From Coniferiporia sulphurascens (taxonomy: Eukaryota > Basidiomycota > Agaricomycetes > Hymenochaetales > Hymenochaetaceae), in contig NBBA01000001.1 in the NCBI GenBank assembly GCA_002794785.1, forward strand, positions 1,488,001 through 1,552,000: a stretch of 64,000 bases of DNA, given 5' to 3'. The position numbers and the translations under genes are program-made. Shown here piece after piece: positions 33,621 to 45,231 of the stretch. Numbering within the stretch: the stretch's first letter is position 1; every line of letters starts with the position of its first letter. Below the pieces are notes generated by a model that saw only the letters and a program-made list of their open reading frames with translations, searched no databases and was not told the DNA's origin.

Positions 33621-35581
33621 CTCTTGCCCTCCCTTTCCATTTCTAAGCTTCTTATCTTAACCTGCCCTCACCTGCCTGGTTTGTTCATAGTGATATGTAT
33701 CCCTCCTTCTCAAAAGTGCCTTCTTACTAAATAGGGGCTCTCCACACTTCAGCTCTCCTTGGGGAGCAGAGCCCCCACCCAGTTTTGTGTGATGCGCAAT
33801 GATGGGCGCCTCCATTGTTATATAGTTAGGGCCCCCCCTTCGGGGGGGCAGCTTGTAATTATGTAATACTGTAGGAATAATAATAAAAATAAAAATAAAA
33901 ATAAAAATAAAGTGAGCTTTTCCTTTTCTCGCTCCCCTCGGCAATAGCCACCACCCTCCTTGTGGTGGGCGACTTCAACCATCGTCACCCCACATGGTCC
34001 GAACTCTCCGCCTCATGGCCAGAGGAATTGAGGGCACAACCCCTCGACGACTTTTTCCATGGGCATGGCCTGGCACCTGCCCATTTACCTGACTCGGACT
34101 CAAGGCCTGACAGCAACCACCTTAGGTGCCCCATAGACATGATCTGGGCCCCCCCTCCATTAACTGCAATGCCATTCTGGACTCAGCCACCTCCGACCCC
34201 TCCCCACTGTCAGATCACACAATTCTGCATTGGTCTATCCCTTTTCGGCCCCCACCTCCGGTCCTCAAGACCCGCTGGCTCTCACCAGCCAACAAGGAGG
34301 AGTGGACCAACATTGCCTTCCCATTACTAGATCTTGCCTTCGACCTCCCAGTCCATGACACCCTCACCCTGGACAACAAAGCCGATGCTGTGGTATCTGC
34401 CATGGTGGCGGCCCTCGAGCCATTCACCCGCCTCTTGAAACCATCGAAAACTGAGGTCCCCTGGTGGACACCAATGTGCAAAACCCTGCTGACTGCCGTC
34501 TCGATGGCTACCACCCCCCTCCAACGTGTGTCTGCATGACGCACCTTCAAACGCGGAGTGCGCACAGCCAAGCGGCAGTTCTACGCCGATCAGGCGGCTG
34601 AAGCGGACGCCTCCAACATCTGGACCTGGGCCAAACGGGGCCTCGGCAACCACCCCACTCCCATCCCATCACTCAAACGGCGGGACAGCACCTTCACCCA
34701 GACAGACGATGAGAAAGGTGAGTTATTCAAGAAACTTTCTTCATGCCTCCCCCCCCTGCAAGCGGACCCAAACCTGCCACCACCACCCCAACCAGCTGCC
34801 CCACCAATACTCCTCACCGAGCTTATGGGGGCACTGGCCGACACCTCCAACTTATCAGCTCCAGGCCTCTTGGGAATAGGCTACCACCCCCTGAAATGGG
34901 TGGTGGATGCCTACCCTGATGAGATCCTAATGCTCTTCAATGACTGCCTCCACATGGGGCACCACCCCAAGCGATGGCAGGCGGCAAAAGTGGTTATGCT
35001 CCGGAAGCCTAATAAGAAGGACCCCTTCTTGCCACATTCATACCGGCCCATCACCCTTGAGGAGACCTTAGGGAAACTACTTGAAAAGATAATAGCTAAC
35101 CGGCTCCAGTTCCTCGCTAACAAGCGGGACTGGCTGCCACCTAACCAATATGGGGGGCGTCAAGGACATTCAGTCTATGACACTGCCCAACACCTTCTAC
35201 AGATAGCGGAGAATGCCCATGCGAAGGGCCTCATGTGCTCGGTGCTAGCTGTCGACATACAGGGTTTCTTCGACTCGGTCCACCCCCACCTCCTCCACCA
35301 GCAATTGGTGGAGCTCCAGTGCCTGCCAGACATGGTTGACTGGTGCCTCTCCTTCATGACGGACTGGCAGGTCGCAGTCGCTTTTGACGGCACCACCCTC
35401 CCAACCACCCCCAAACCCAACTTCGGCACCCCTCAAGGATCGCCTGTCTCCCCCATCCTCTCCACAATATTTGCAGGCATGGTCCTCCAGCACTTTCACC
35501 AAGCCGGCACCATGAAGTCGCCTCATCCTTCTTGACCAGTAACCACCACCATCGACTAGTGCAGGCAGCTAAAACTCCCCC

Positions 35582-37615
35582 ATGTCGAACCCCAGTGGAT
35601 ACAGGAATGCTCTACATTCGACTTGACCACCCCTCCCACCACCCTCATCGGCCAGAGCCGATGCCGACAGGGCCGCCAGAGCCACCACCAATTGGGTAGC
35701 CGCTGGCAACGTTGCTGCCGCTTTGCATGGCACAACCCCCACCCCCGCCCAAATCGACCCAGGCCTCCCAGCGTCATCCCCAGACGCTCTCTGGCTTGCA
35801 CCATCCCCATCTATTGGTGTCTCAAACACAGAGTTTACTCGCACCTTCGTGCACATCAGCCATCCCCCCTCCGAAGGCTCCAACCACCTGACTGGCTCCA
35901 ACAAGCCAGGCACGATGGAGGACATCCTTGAGAACCCACACACTCCCTCGCCACCACTTACCCACAAGCGCTCTGCAGAGAGCCTCTTCCTGCACACACC
36001 CCGCCCCCGCCCTCGAGACCAGTTCGAGCCGCACACAGCAGGCTTTATGTACTCCCTCTCCCGTGCCTTGGAGGACTTCGACCAGAAGACCCTCCACACC
36101 AACATCGCTGAGACCGACACGGCCACCGCCCAGTTTGTAGGGGACCTCTTCTGGAACCTTCAGCAAACCATTGCAGGCATCATTAGGGACGAGAAGGACC
36201 CCCAGTACATCGTCTCCCACAATATGGAGATGGCCTATAACTTTGCCAGGAAGGGGGCAGAAGCCTCCCTCCCAGCACCCTTCGCCCCAGCCCCCCCCTG
36301 TCAAAGGACCCCGGCCACCGCCCCCCAACCCTCTGCCCAGACCAGGACCCCCGGAACCACTAACATCTCGCCCGATGTGGCCATGCTGACTAACATTGTT
36401 AAGCAGCTCTCCACAGAGGTCGCCTCCATCTCCTGACAGGTCTCAACCCTTGTCAACCGGCCCACCCCCCGTGCCCCACCGGCCCAGAAGGCCCAGGCCC
36501 CCACCACCACCCCCCAGGCCGCCATTTCCGTGGCACCAACATCTTATGCCCAGGTGGCGGCTTCCCCAGCCCCACCCACTGCCTCCAACCCCAACCCCAC
36601 TGCACCTGCTCCGGGCACTGTTTTCACGACAGTGACCCACAAGAAGAAGAAAAAGCAATGCCAAGTTCCACCCCCGCCCCCGATGTATGCCAAGGACCCC
36701 ACCCTGGTCCTCCTCCTGGCGATCTCGCTTAAGTCTGAGATCCAGCTCCCGGCAATGCACCTCACCGCCACTGCCTGTGAGTTCTTCTCCTCCCTTCCCA
36801 CTGCTGACCAGGTCACGGTTTTGGCCTCCTCTTTTAACGTAAAAGGGAACCTCGTGACCTCCTTTGCCAAGCGCCCTGCCTCTGCCTCCCCGGCCACAGA
36901 CACGATCATCGATCGACACTCCACGGCCTTCGCGGCCCACATGCGTGAGCACTGCCTCTCAGTCCTGGTCGACAAGATCCCCGAGCAGTACATGCTCACC
37001 CCCATCCGTGTCCGCCCCCGGTCCGCCCTCCACATCTCCATGGTGCCCTGCGTGGACTACCTCTTCGGCCAGAACAGCCGCACCATATCCCCTAAGGCCC
37101 TCATGGCCGAAATTCGGAACAATCCGTCTCTCCGCCCCCTCGACTTTGTAGTCGACCCTCACTTTGCCGCCACCGAAGAGCACCTCCCAACCCTCCAGAA
37201 GTGCCCCATGGCATTCTCCTTTTCCAATCCCGATGGATCCATCAGGGTGCAACTCCTCAAGTGCCCACGTGTATGGTTGTTCGGCTCCGCCCTCTCCCTC
37301 TCGGTCCCACCCTACCGCCCCGGCCTCACACAATGTGAGCACTGCCAGGGCCTCGGTCATGGAACGAGGGGATGCCGAGCCCAGCCCTGCTGCGCCGACT
37401 GTGGGGGAGGACACCTCACCCACAACCACCATAAGTCGTGCGCATCCTGCGCTTCCGAAGCCGTCGAGGGCGACCACTGCCCTCACCCTTGCTACTGCAC
37501 AAACTGCAAGGGCGACCACCCCGCTACCCTACCTCAGTGCCCCAAGAAACGGCGTTTCCGCCAGATCGAAGCGGCCATTGATGGACCCAACAATGACCAC
37601 ATGGAGGACCAATGA
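35582..37615 (+). pseudogene. ORF1 (Gag-like) of E15, two TGA stops
   Basis: ATG at 35582 lies in the usual CCCCCATGTCGAACCCC context. A TGA at 35624-35626 (HST-stop; CGA in E3) and a TGA at 36434-36436 (SIS-stop-QVSTL, shared with E8) interrupt a frame otherwise open to 37615, with no indels. The N-terminal Pro-rich part, EDFDQKTLHTNIAETDTATAQF, the LTATACEFFSSLPTADQV region and three zinc knuckles (CEHCQGLGHGTRGC, CADCGGGHLTHNHHKSC, CTNCKGDHPATLPQC) are preserved. Confidence 0.88.
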
Positions 37616-37633
37616 ATAGAGACATCTCTATTC
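37612..37633 (+). promoter_or_regulatory. ATGA overlap and start-codon inverted repeat (E15)
   Basis: The ATG at 37612 overlaps the ORF1 TGA. Arms GAATAGAGA (37614-37622) and TCTCTATTC (37625-37633). Confidence 0.7.
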
Positions 37634-38009
37634 TTCAGTGGAATGCCATGCACTCTTTGGCCACTGTCCATTCCCTTATCCCGATCCTCACTACTGACCC
37701 ATCCCCACCCACCATCATTTTGATTTAGGAACCCCCCTGGTACCAAATCGGCCTCCAGCCATCCCTTACCGACCCCACCGGAACACCGGTCCTCAACATA
37801 CCCTCCCTTCCCAGGTACATAGCAGTCCTACCCCCAGCCACTCAGCCCCGGGTAGTCACCTATGTTTCCCGTGCCATCCCCACCACCTCATGGTCTGTCC
37901 TCGGGGCCGCCTCATCCGGCACCGATGTCCTCACCATCGAAATCTGCACCCACCTGAAGATCTGCCTGTGCAACTTTTATGGGATGCACATGCCAGACCA
38001 TACCACCAC

Positions 38010-38569
38010 TGTTACAATTTTCCTTTACTTTCCCTTATTGTGCTGACTCATTTCCCCTTCATCATCATCAGTCAGCGCAACTCCCCCATCTCTTTTCCTT
38101 ACTCATCCTTATTTGCCTTGCACCATAAGACGCCATGATGACGCCTTATCGCATCACCATGATGTGCTTTGCTTACTGATACCTCAACGTGCATTACCAA
38201 GACCCTCCTTGGGTTTCCATGACCTCCCATAGCCATGTAAACGACCCTACACACGACCCTACAGTAGCAAACACATAGAGTAGCATATAAGCATGTAACT
38301 TAGGTAGCACAAGTCCTAAGCTTGTGCTCTTTGTTCATACAAGCCCATTATCTGCTACCACCAGTCTACTGTGTGCCTGTTGGCCACTAGTCGCTTCGTC
38401 GTAACCCGACTCCACTAAAGAAGCCTACTGTGTCCACATCGTCGATCAGGAAGCCCCGCCGACGATCACCTTCGACTTACAACATCTAGGAAGCCCCGTT
38501 GTCATCACCATCAGTCTCGACGATCAGGAAGCCCCGACGTCGATCACCACGTAACCGTTGAGCTTAACA
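38010..38569 (+). repeat. Solo LTR 2, with 5-bp TSD
   Basis: The 560-bp copy of the LTR at 6775 starts TGTTACAATT and ends GAGCTTAACA. It has a perfect TSD, ACCAC, at 38005-38009 and 38570-38574. The AGCATATAAGC TATA-like motif and AGGAAGCCCCG motifs are conserved. It lies inside the EN domain of E15. Confidence 0.93.
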
Positions 38570-39342
38570 ACCACCACCCCACAATACCCAGGTGAGTCGT
38601 TCCTCTATACGATCCTGCCAGCCTTGGCCTCCACCCTCCTAGTGGCAGGCAACTTCAACCATCGTCACCACTCATGGTCCAAACTCCTCGCCTCTCGGCA
38701 GGAGGATTTGAGGGTGCAACCCCTCGATGACTTCTTCCGAGAGCACGGCCTCGCGCCAGCTCACCTCCCGGACTCTGACTCATGGCCCATCGACAATCGT
38801 TGGCGGTGCCCTATTGACATGATCTGGGCCCCACCCGCCATCAACCCCGACTCCATCATAGACTCGGGTTCCTCAACCACCTCCACACTGTCTGACCATG
38901 CTATGTTATGCTGGTCCTTGCTGTCTCGACCCCCACCCCCTGTCACGAAAACACACCGGCTCCTCCCGGATGACAGAGAAACTTGGACTGATATCGCCTT
39001 TCCATTACTCGAAACCGCTTTCCGCCTCACGGTAGGCGACACCCTCACCCTAGACATCAAAGCGCAGGCAGTGGTCGACTCCATGATCACTGCCCTCACC
39101 CCCTTCACCCGACTCGCCAAGCCATGCAAAACCGAGGTCCCATGGTGGACCCCGACATGCAAATCGCTCCTCCAGGCGATATCGACAGCCACCACCTCCC
39201 TTCAGCGATCAGCAGCCCGCTGCGCATTCAAACATGGCATACGAGCAGCCAAGCAGCATTTCTACACTGACCAAGCTGACACTGCGGATGCCACCAACAT
39301 CTGGAGCTGGGCCAAACGCGGCCTGGGCAACCAACCCACACC

Positions 39343-39901
39343 TGTTAAGCTCAACAGTTACGCGATGATCGACGTCGGGGCTTCCTGATCGTCTATACTG
39401 ATGGTATGGCAATGGGGCTTCCTAGATGTCGTAAGTCGAAGAAGATCGGCAATGGGGCTTCCTGATCGGCGATGTGGACACGGTAGGCTTCTTTGGCGAG
39501 TCGGGTTACAACAAAGCAACTTGTGGCACACTGGCGCACAGTATACTGGTGGTAGCAGATAATGGGCTTGTATGAACAAAGAGCACAAGCTTAGGGCTTG
39601 TGCTACTGAAGTTACATGCTTATATGCTACTCTAAGTGTTTGTTACTGTAGCGACTTGGTTAGGTATGTTTACCAGACTATAGAAAGTCATGGAAACTCA
39701 AGGAAGGCCTTGGTAATACAAGTACGGTGATCAGTAAGCAAAGCACATCATGATGGTGCAATAAGGCGTCATCATGGTGTCTTATGGCACAAGGTGAATA
39801 GTGATGAGTAAGGCAGGGAGATGGGGGAGTTGCGCTGACTGATGATGACGAAGAGGAAGTGAGTCAGCGCATTAAGGGAAAAGTAAAGGAAAATTGTAAC
39901 A
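39343..39901 (-). repeat. Solo LTR 3, with 5-bp TSD, opposite orientation
   Basis: The 559-bp minus-strand copy starts TGTTAAGCTC and ends AAATTGTAACA as read on the plus strand. It has a perfect TSD, ACACC, at 39338-39342 and 39902-39906. It sits in ORF2 of E15 between the EN and RT domains, about 770 bp from LTR 2 and inverted to it. The separate TSDs show two independent insertions. Confidence 0.93.
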
Positions 39902-42900
39902 ACACCTATACCATCGTTAAAAAAGGGTGATGGCACCTTCACCCAATCGGACAATGAGAAAGGTGAGCTTTTCTGCATGACCTTCTTCATGCCCCCCCCA
40001 CCCCTGGTAGTGGCCGCCACCCCACCACCCCCCCCCCAACCAGCTGCCCTGCCTATACTCCTCCTGGAGCTTATGGGGGCACTGGCCGACACCTCCAACT
40101 TGTTGGCTCCAGGCCTCTCAGGGATCGGCTATCACCCACTCAAATGGGTGGTAGACACCTACCTGGAAGAGATACTTACCCTTTTCAACGACTGCCTGCG
40201 CATGGGGCACCACCCCAAGTGCTAGCGGGCGGCAAAAGTGGTAATGCTGCGGAAGCCTAACAAGAAGGACCTGTTCTTGCCGAGATCATATCGGCCCATC
40301 ACCCTCGAGGAGACCTTAGGGAAACTCCTGGAAAAAATCATAGCTAACTGGCTCCAGTTCCTCACTAATATGCAGGACTGGCTGCCACCTAACCAATATG
40401 GGGGGCGTCAGGGACACTCAGTCTACAACACCGCCCAGCACCTCCTACAGATTGCGGAATGCGCCCATGCAGAGGGCCTTGTATGTTCGGTCCTCGCGGT
40501 TGACATACAGGGTTTCTTCGACTCAGTACACCCACAACTCCTCCACTGACAACTACTGGACCTCCAGTGCCCACCCGACATGGCGGACTGGTGCCTGTCC
40601 TCCATGATGGATCGGCAGATCGCCATCGCCTTCGATGGCACCACCCTCCCAACCGCCCAGAAACCTGACCTCAGCACCCCTCAGGGATTGCCAGTATCCC
40701 CTATCCTCTCCACAATATTCGTGGGTGTGGTCCTCCGGAAATTTCACCAAACCGGCACCACTGCCCTCGCATATGTTGACGATTACCTCCTTGTGCGTGT
40801 CGGCCCCAGCATGGCATCCAACTGCCAGCAACTCACCGCCGCCTACCACCAACTCGACGCTCTCTTTGGCGACATTGGTCTCAACATTGAGGCCGCCAAG
40901 ACAGAGTGCCTACACTTCCACCTGCCCTGGCACCGTTCTTCAGCATACACCAACTGGGACTCAGCCGGGGTCCAGGTCGACCCGACCACGCTCATCTGAC
41001 CGTCTATCCCCCTCCACTGGCTGGGGATTTGGTGGGACCCCACCCTCACCTTCAAGGCCCATGTCGAGCGAACGCGCTCCAAAGGCCTCTCCACCCTTGC
41101 CGCCCTCCACATCCTCAGCAACACCGAACGCGGCATCTCGGCCCTCCTCCTACGTTGCCTATACATTGCCTGCATCCGCTCTGTCCTCACATGGGGGGCG
41201 CCGGTCTGGTACCATGGGCGGCACCAAAAAACCTTAGTAAGCTGCCTGCAGGCTGTACAAAACATGGCATGCAGATGGATTCTCAGCGTCTATAAAGGTG
41301 CCTCTCCATTCTCCACAAATTTCCTTTGTTCCCTTCCCCCTCTCTCATATTATTTTGAATATGCAAAGACCCTACACTCTCTGCATCTGTGGCGCACCCC
41401 GCACTCCATCAGTAGAAAATGTTATTATAAAACCATAGCTAACCATCCCTTCTCCACTTCTCTGCAGGTCTGGGTCCCCCAGGTTCAACCAGTTCCTGCA
41501 TACACTCATCCCCCGTGGACGGATCCTCTGGCATTTACAAACAGCCGAGTATCATTTGCCTCTCCTATCACTCTGGTTAGCAAGGACACCTGCGAACAAT
41601 TCGTGGAAGCCGCACACTCCCTGAGCACCCTCCCCCATCTCCAGGTCTTCACCAATGGCTCCCACATGGGGATGAAGTCTGGCTCCGCCATCTGCGCCAT
41701 GATGGGCCTCACCCACCTAAAATCTTGCCGACTCACCTCCCCTACATGTGCCACAGCAACAGACACAGAGATTTTCTCCCTCACCTCCACGCCTACATGG
41801 GCCACACACCACCTCCGGGAACTACTGCCTGTCGCATCTGACATCTTCTTTCTGTCAGATTCACTGACGGCAATCCACCTTATCCACACATGGGCACTAG
41901 TCCCAGGCGCCCATCTCCTTCATCAATGGAAGGCTGGGGTCCAGACTCTCTTGGACTTGTATCTGGAACTTTCCGTACATTTCGTATGGTGCCTGAGTCA
42001 CTCTGACATACCAGGGAATGAATGGGCCGACCACGAGGCCAAGTTTGTGACGAATCTCCCCCCATCCTCCCTCGCCCCCTCTACCTCCGCCCTGAAGGAA
42101 GCCGCTGTCAACACCCTAATGGAACGGTGGTCTCTTTCTCTCACCCGCCCTCTGGCCTCAACAGCCGATAAGTACTTGGCTGTCAACGGCATCCCCTCTC
42201 ACAGACCACGGAAGATACTCAACCAGTCGGTCGACCATCCCTGCCAGGAGCTCTTGGCAGTCACCCAGGTCCTCTGTCGTGCCGGTCCCTATGGGGGCTA
42301 CTGGCTGAGCTTCGACTCAGTCTACCGGTGCAGACATGGTCTGATCTCGCATTGCAGGTGGCACAACCACCCCCCCTGGCCTGCCCAATCCACCACCCAT
42401 GTCCTGGGTGGGTGTCGTACATTCCGACCATGGATCCGAAAGGTCTGGCCCCCCTGCGACCCACTTCCAACCCACCACACCAAGTGGGCCGATGAAAACC
42501 ATCTCCAGGTTCTGCACCGCTGGCTGAAATTGACTGGGCACTTGAACCGCCTCTCCAACCGTGCCTCTGCCACCATCCACCTGGCCTTCACCGCGATGGA
42601 CTTAGAGGGGCACCCTACCAACGAAGATATGGACTTGGACCTCCTCAGGGGATACATGAGTCATATGCTTGGACCCTGACCCCAGGACCTGGACCCAGCT
42701 CTCTTGGAGCTTTCAGGTATGCTTCCTCCCTTTTCCTCTACTCAGTGATTGCCTTTCGGACTCTCCCGTGTATGTCTCAGCTGGTGCTCTCGCCCTCCCT
42801 TTCCTATTCTAAGTTACCCCTGTTACCTGCCCTCACCCGCTTGGTTTTGTCATAGCGATATGTATTCCTCTCCCTTTCTTCTCCTTTTCTAATAGGGACC

Positions 42901-43085
42901 CTTCCCACCTTGGCACCCTTTGGGGAGCAGGGTCCCCGCCCAGTTTCGTGCATTGTGTGATGATGGGCGCCTCTGTTGTTACGTAGTTAGGGCCCCCCCT
43001 TCAGGGGGGCAGCTTGTAATTAGGTAATACTGCAGGAATAATAATAAAAATAAATAAAAAATAAATAAAAACCAAGCCGGCACCA

Positions 43086-45231
43086 CCGCACTTGCATATG
43101 TTGACAACCACTTACTAATATGTGTTGGCCCCTCAGTAGCATCCAACTGCTGCCGACTAGCCGATGCATATCACCAACTCGACGGCCTCTTCGGCGACAT
43201 CGGCCTCAACATCGAAGCCGCCAAAACAGAGGCACTCCACCTCCACCCACCTAGGTGCAGAGTCGGCTACCATGGCTGGGACACTGCCAGGATCCAAATC
43301 GACCCCAACACCCTCATCCGACCCTCCCAACCACTTAGGTGGCTCAGGATCTGGTGGGATCCAGGCCTGACCTTCAAGCCCCATGTAGAGAGAATGCGCT
43401 CTAAGGGGCTCTCCACCCTTGCTGCCCTCCACATCCTAGGCAACACCGAACGCGGAGTATCGGCCCTCCTCCTACGGCGACTATACACCAGTTGTGTCCG
43501 CTCCATCTTAGCATGGGGCGCCCCAGTCTGGTACCATGGCCACCGCCAAAAAACCCTCATAAACTGCCTTCAGTCCATGCAAAACACGGCATGCCGGTGG
43601 ATACTCGGCGTCTATAAGGGCGCCTCCCCTTTCTCTACAAATTTTTTATGCTCAGTCCCTCCCCTCTCTTTTTACTTCGAATATCTAAAAACATCCCATT
43701 CCCTGCGCCTATGGTGCACCCCTCACTCTATTGGCCACAAATGTTTCCGTAATGTAACTAATAGACCTTTTTCCCTTTCTCTGCAGGTCCGAGTCCCTTG
43801 GGTACAACCGGTCCCTGCATATACACACCCCCCCTGGACGGACCCCCTGGCCTTTACAGGCAGACGGGTCACCTTCACCCTCCCCTCCCTCCTGGTCACA
43901 GGCAACACGCGCAAAGAGTTTGTGAAGGCCGCACTAGATCTCAGCACCACCCACCACCTCCAGGTCTTCACCGATGGCTCCCGCATCAGAACAGCTTTGG
44001 GATCCGCCATCTGCGCTATGCTCGGCCGAACCAAACTCCAGTCTCGTTGACTCGCCTCCCCCACCTGCACCACGGCCACAGATGCAGAAATCTTCTCCCT
44101 CGCCACCGCCTCTGGCTGGGCCACACACCACCTCCGCACTCATCTGCCAGTCGCATCAGACATGTTCTTTCTGTCCAATTCGCTGATGGCACTCAACCTT
44201 TTCCGTAGCTGGGCCGCCATCCTGGGGCCCACCTCCTCCACCTTTGGAAGGCGGGGGTCGAGACGCTTCTGGACTCGCACCCAGGCCTCAACATCCATTT
44301 CTTATGGTGCCTGGGTCACTCAGACATCCCGGGAAATGAATGGGCTGACGACAAAGCGAAACTCGCCACGGAGCTCCCCCCCTCGCAACTTGCACCCTCT
44401 ATATCCGCCCTAAAAGAAGTGGCCACCAAGACTCTGGTCGAAAGGTGGACGCTATCCCTGGCCCGCCCTCTAGCCTCCACTGCCGATAAATACTTGGCCA
44501 TGCATGGCATCCCCTCCCACCATCCCTGGAAGTTACTCACCCACTCTGCAGACCACCCCTGCCACCACCTCTCTGCAGTGGCACAAGTCCTCTGCTGCAC
44601 CGGTCCCTATGGGGGCTACTGGCTGAGCTTCAACTCAGCCTACGAATGCAGGCATGGCCTGATCTCCCACTGCAGGTGGCATAACCACCCACCATGGCCA
44701 GCACAGATGACTGCCCACATCTTAGGTGGGTGTACCACGTTCCAACCCTGGATTCGGCGCATCTGGCCAGCCAAAATCCCCCTTCCCACCCACCACTCAG
44801 AATGGGTGGAGGAAAACCTTATCCCGGTTCTGCGCTGTTGGCTTAGGCTGACAGGGCACCTGAACCGCCTCTCAGACAGAACCACAGGTGCCATCTGCCT
44901 GGCTTTCGCCGCGATGGAGCTGGACAGCCACCCCACTGACAAGGACATGGACCTGGACCTCCTTAGGGACTACATGCATCGTATGCTCGGACCCCATACC
45001 CAGGACTCGGACCCGGCTCTCTTGGAGCTCTCAGGTACACTCCCACCCTTTCTCTCTGACCTGTGACTGCCTTTCAGACTCTTAACTGTATGTCTCGGCT
45101 GGTGCTCTCACCCTCCCATTCTCCATTCTAAGCTACCCCTTTTTGCCTGCACTCGTCCGCTTGGTATTGTCATAGCGATATGTACTCCTCCCTCTTCTTT
45201 GACTCTGAACTAATAGGGGCCCTTCACACAT
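43086..45231 (+). other. Second piece of E14 (RT end to start of 3'UTR)
   Basis: After the E15 TSD the E14 target resumes inside the YVDD region and runs through RNase H and the C-terminus into the 3'UTR (AATAGGGGCCCTTCACACAT), where E16 is inserted. It is listed separately because the coordinates of E14 enclose other elements. Confidence 0.82.

Larger units (their letters stand above)
27995..33911 (+). mobile_element. E11: LINE (RT to 3' end), interrupted by E12 and E13
   Basis: It starts in ORF2 at GLSGIGYRPLKWVVDAYP next to the SINE. It continues through RT, RNase H and C-terminus to 30509, resumes at 32120 after E12, is cut at 32289 by E13, and resumes at 33632 with the rest of the 3'UTR, hairpin (about 33833-33849) and A/AAT tail ending at 33911. 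The TSDs of E12 and E13 lie within it, so it is older than both. Confidence 0.85.
37612..42748 (+). pseudogene. ORF2 of E15 (EN-RT-RNase H), split by two LTRs
   Basis: EN begins ILQWNAMHS; a TAG near 37727 replaces the CAG of LIQEPPW. LTR 2 splits MHMPDHTTT and LTR 3 splits QPTPIPSLKK. Between and after them: GNFNHRHHSW (Asp to Asn), CPIDMIW, SDHAMLCWS, EKGELFCMTFFM, a TAG near 40222 (Trp codon in sisters), RT with LAVDIQGFFDSVH, a TGA at 40547 (CGA in sisters), TPQGLPVSPILSTIF, YVDDYLLVRVG, a TGA near 40997, then a 471-codon open run with FTNGSHMGMKSG (catalytic Asp to Asn), DTEIFSL, NEWADHEAK and HCRWHNHPPWPAQ to a TGA at 42677; the family stop is at 42746-42748. Confidence 0.87.
35513..43070 (+). 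mobile_element. E15: full-length lineage-A2 LINE with 15-bp TSD, hit by two solo LTRs
   Basis: ACCAAGCCGGCACCA is perfect at 35498-35512 and 43071-43085. Without the two LTRs and their TSDs the element is about 6.4 kb: 5' end (about 35525), ORF1, ORF2, 3'UTR, hairpin near 42992-43010, A/AAT tail to 43070. About 10 extra bases precede the usual 5' end. It shares an ORF1 stop and the RNase H FTNGS change with E8, and its 3' part is nearly identical to E16. Confidence 0.93.
33912..45066 (+). pseudogene. ORF2 of E14 (EN-RT-RNase H), interrupted by E15
   Basis: The first part holds VVGDFNHRHPTW, CPIDMIW, SDHTILHWS, then after shifts near 34150 and 34540 the RT with ITLEETLGKLLEKIIANRLQF, NQYGGRQGHSVYD, LAVDIQGFFDSVH and GTPQGSPVSPILSTIFAG. 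After E15 it resumes with AYVDNHLLICVG (YVDD changed to YVDN), then LRIWWDPGLTFKPHVERMRSKGLS, FTDGSRIRTALGSA, a TGA at 44048-44050, NEWADDKAK and HCRWHNHPPWPAQM, ending in TGA at 45064-45066. The 3' half differs from lineages A and B (QVRVPWVQPVPAYTHPPW) and may be a fourth sublineage. Confidence 0.83.

Noticed and set aside
38010..39901. The inverted LTRs 2 and 3 as terminal inverted repeats of one DNA transposon
   Set aside because: Each has its own perfect 5-bp TSD (ACCAC and ACACC), and the sequence between them is ordinary E15 ORF2.
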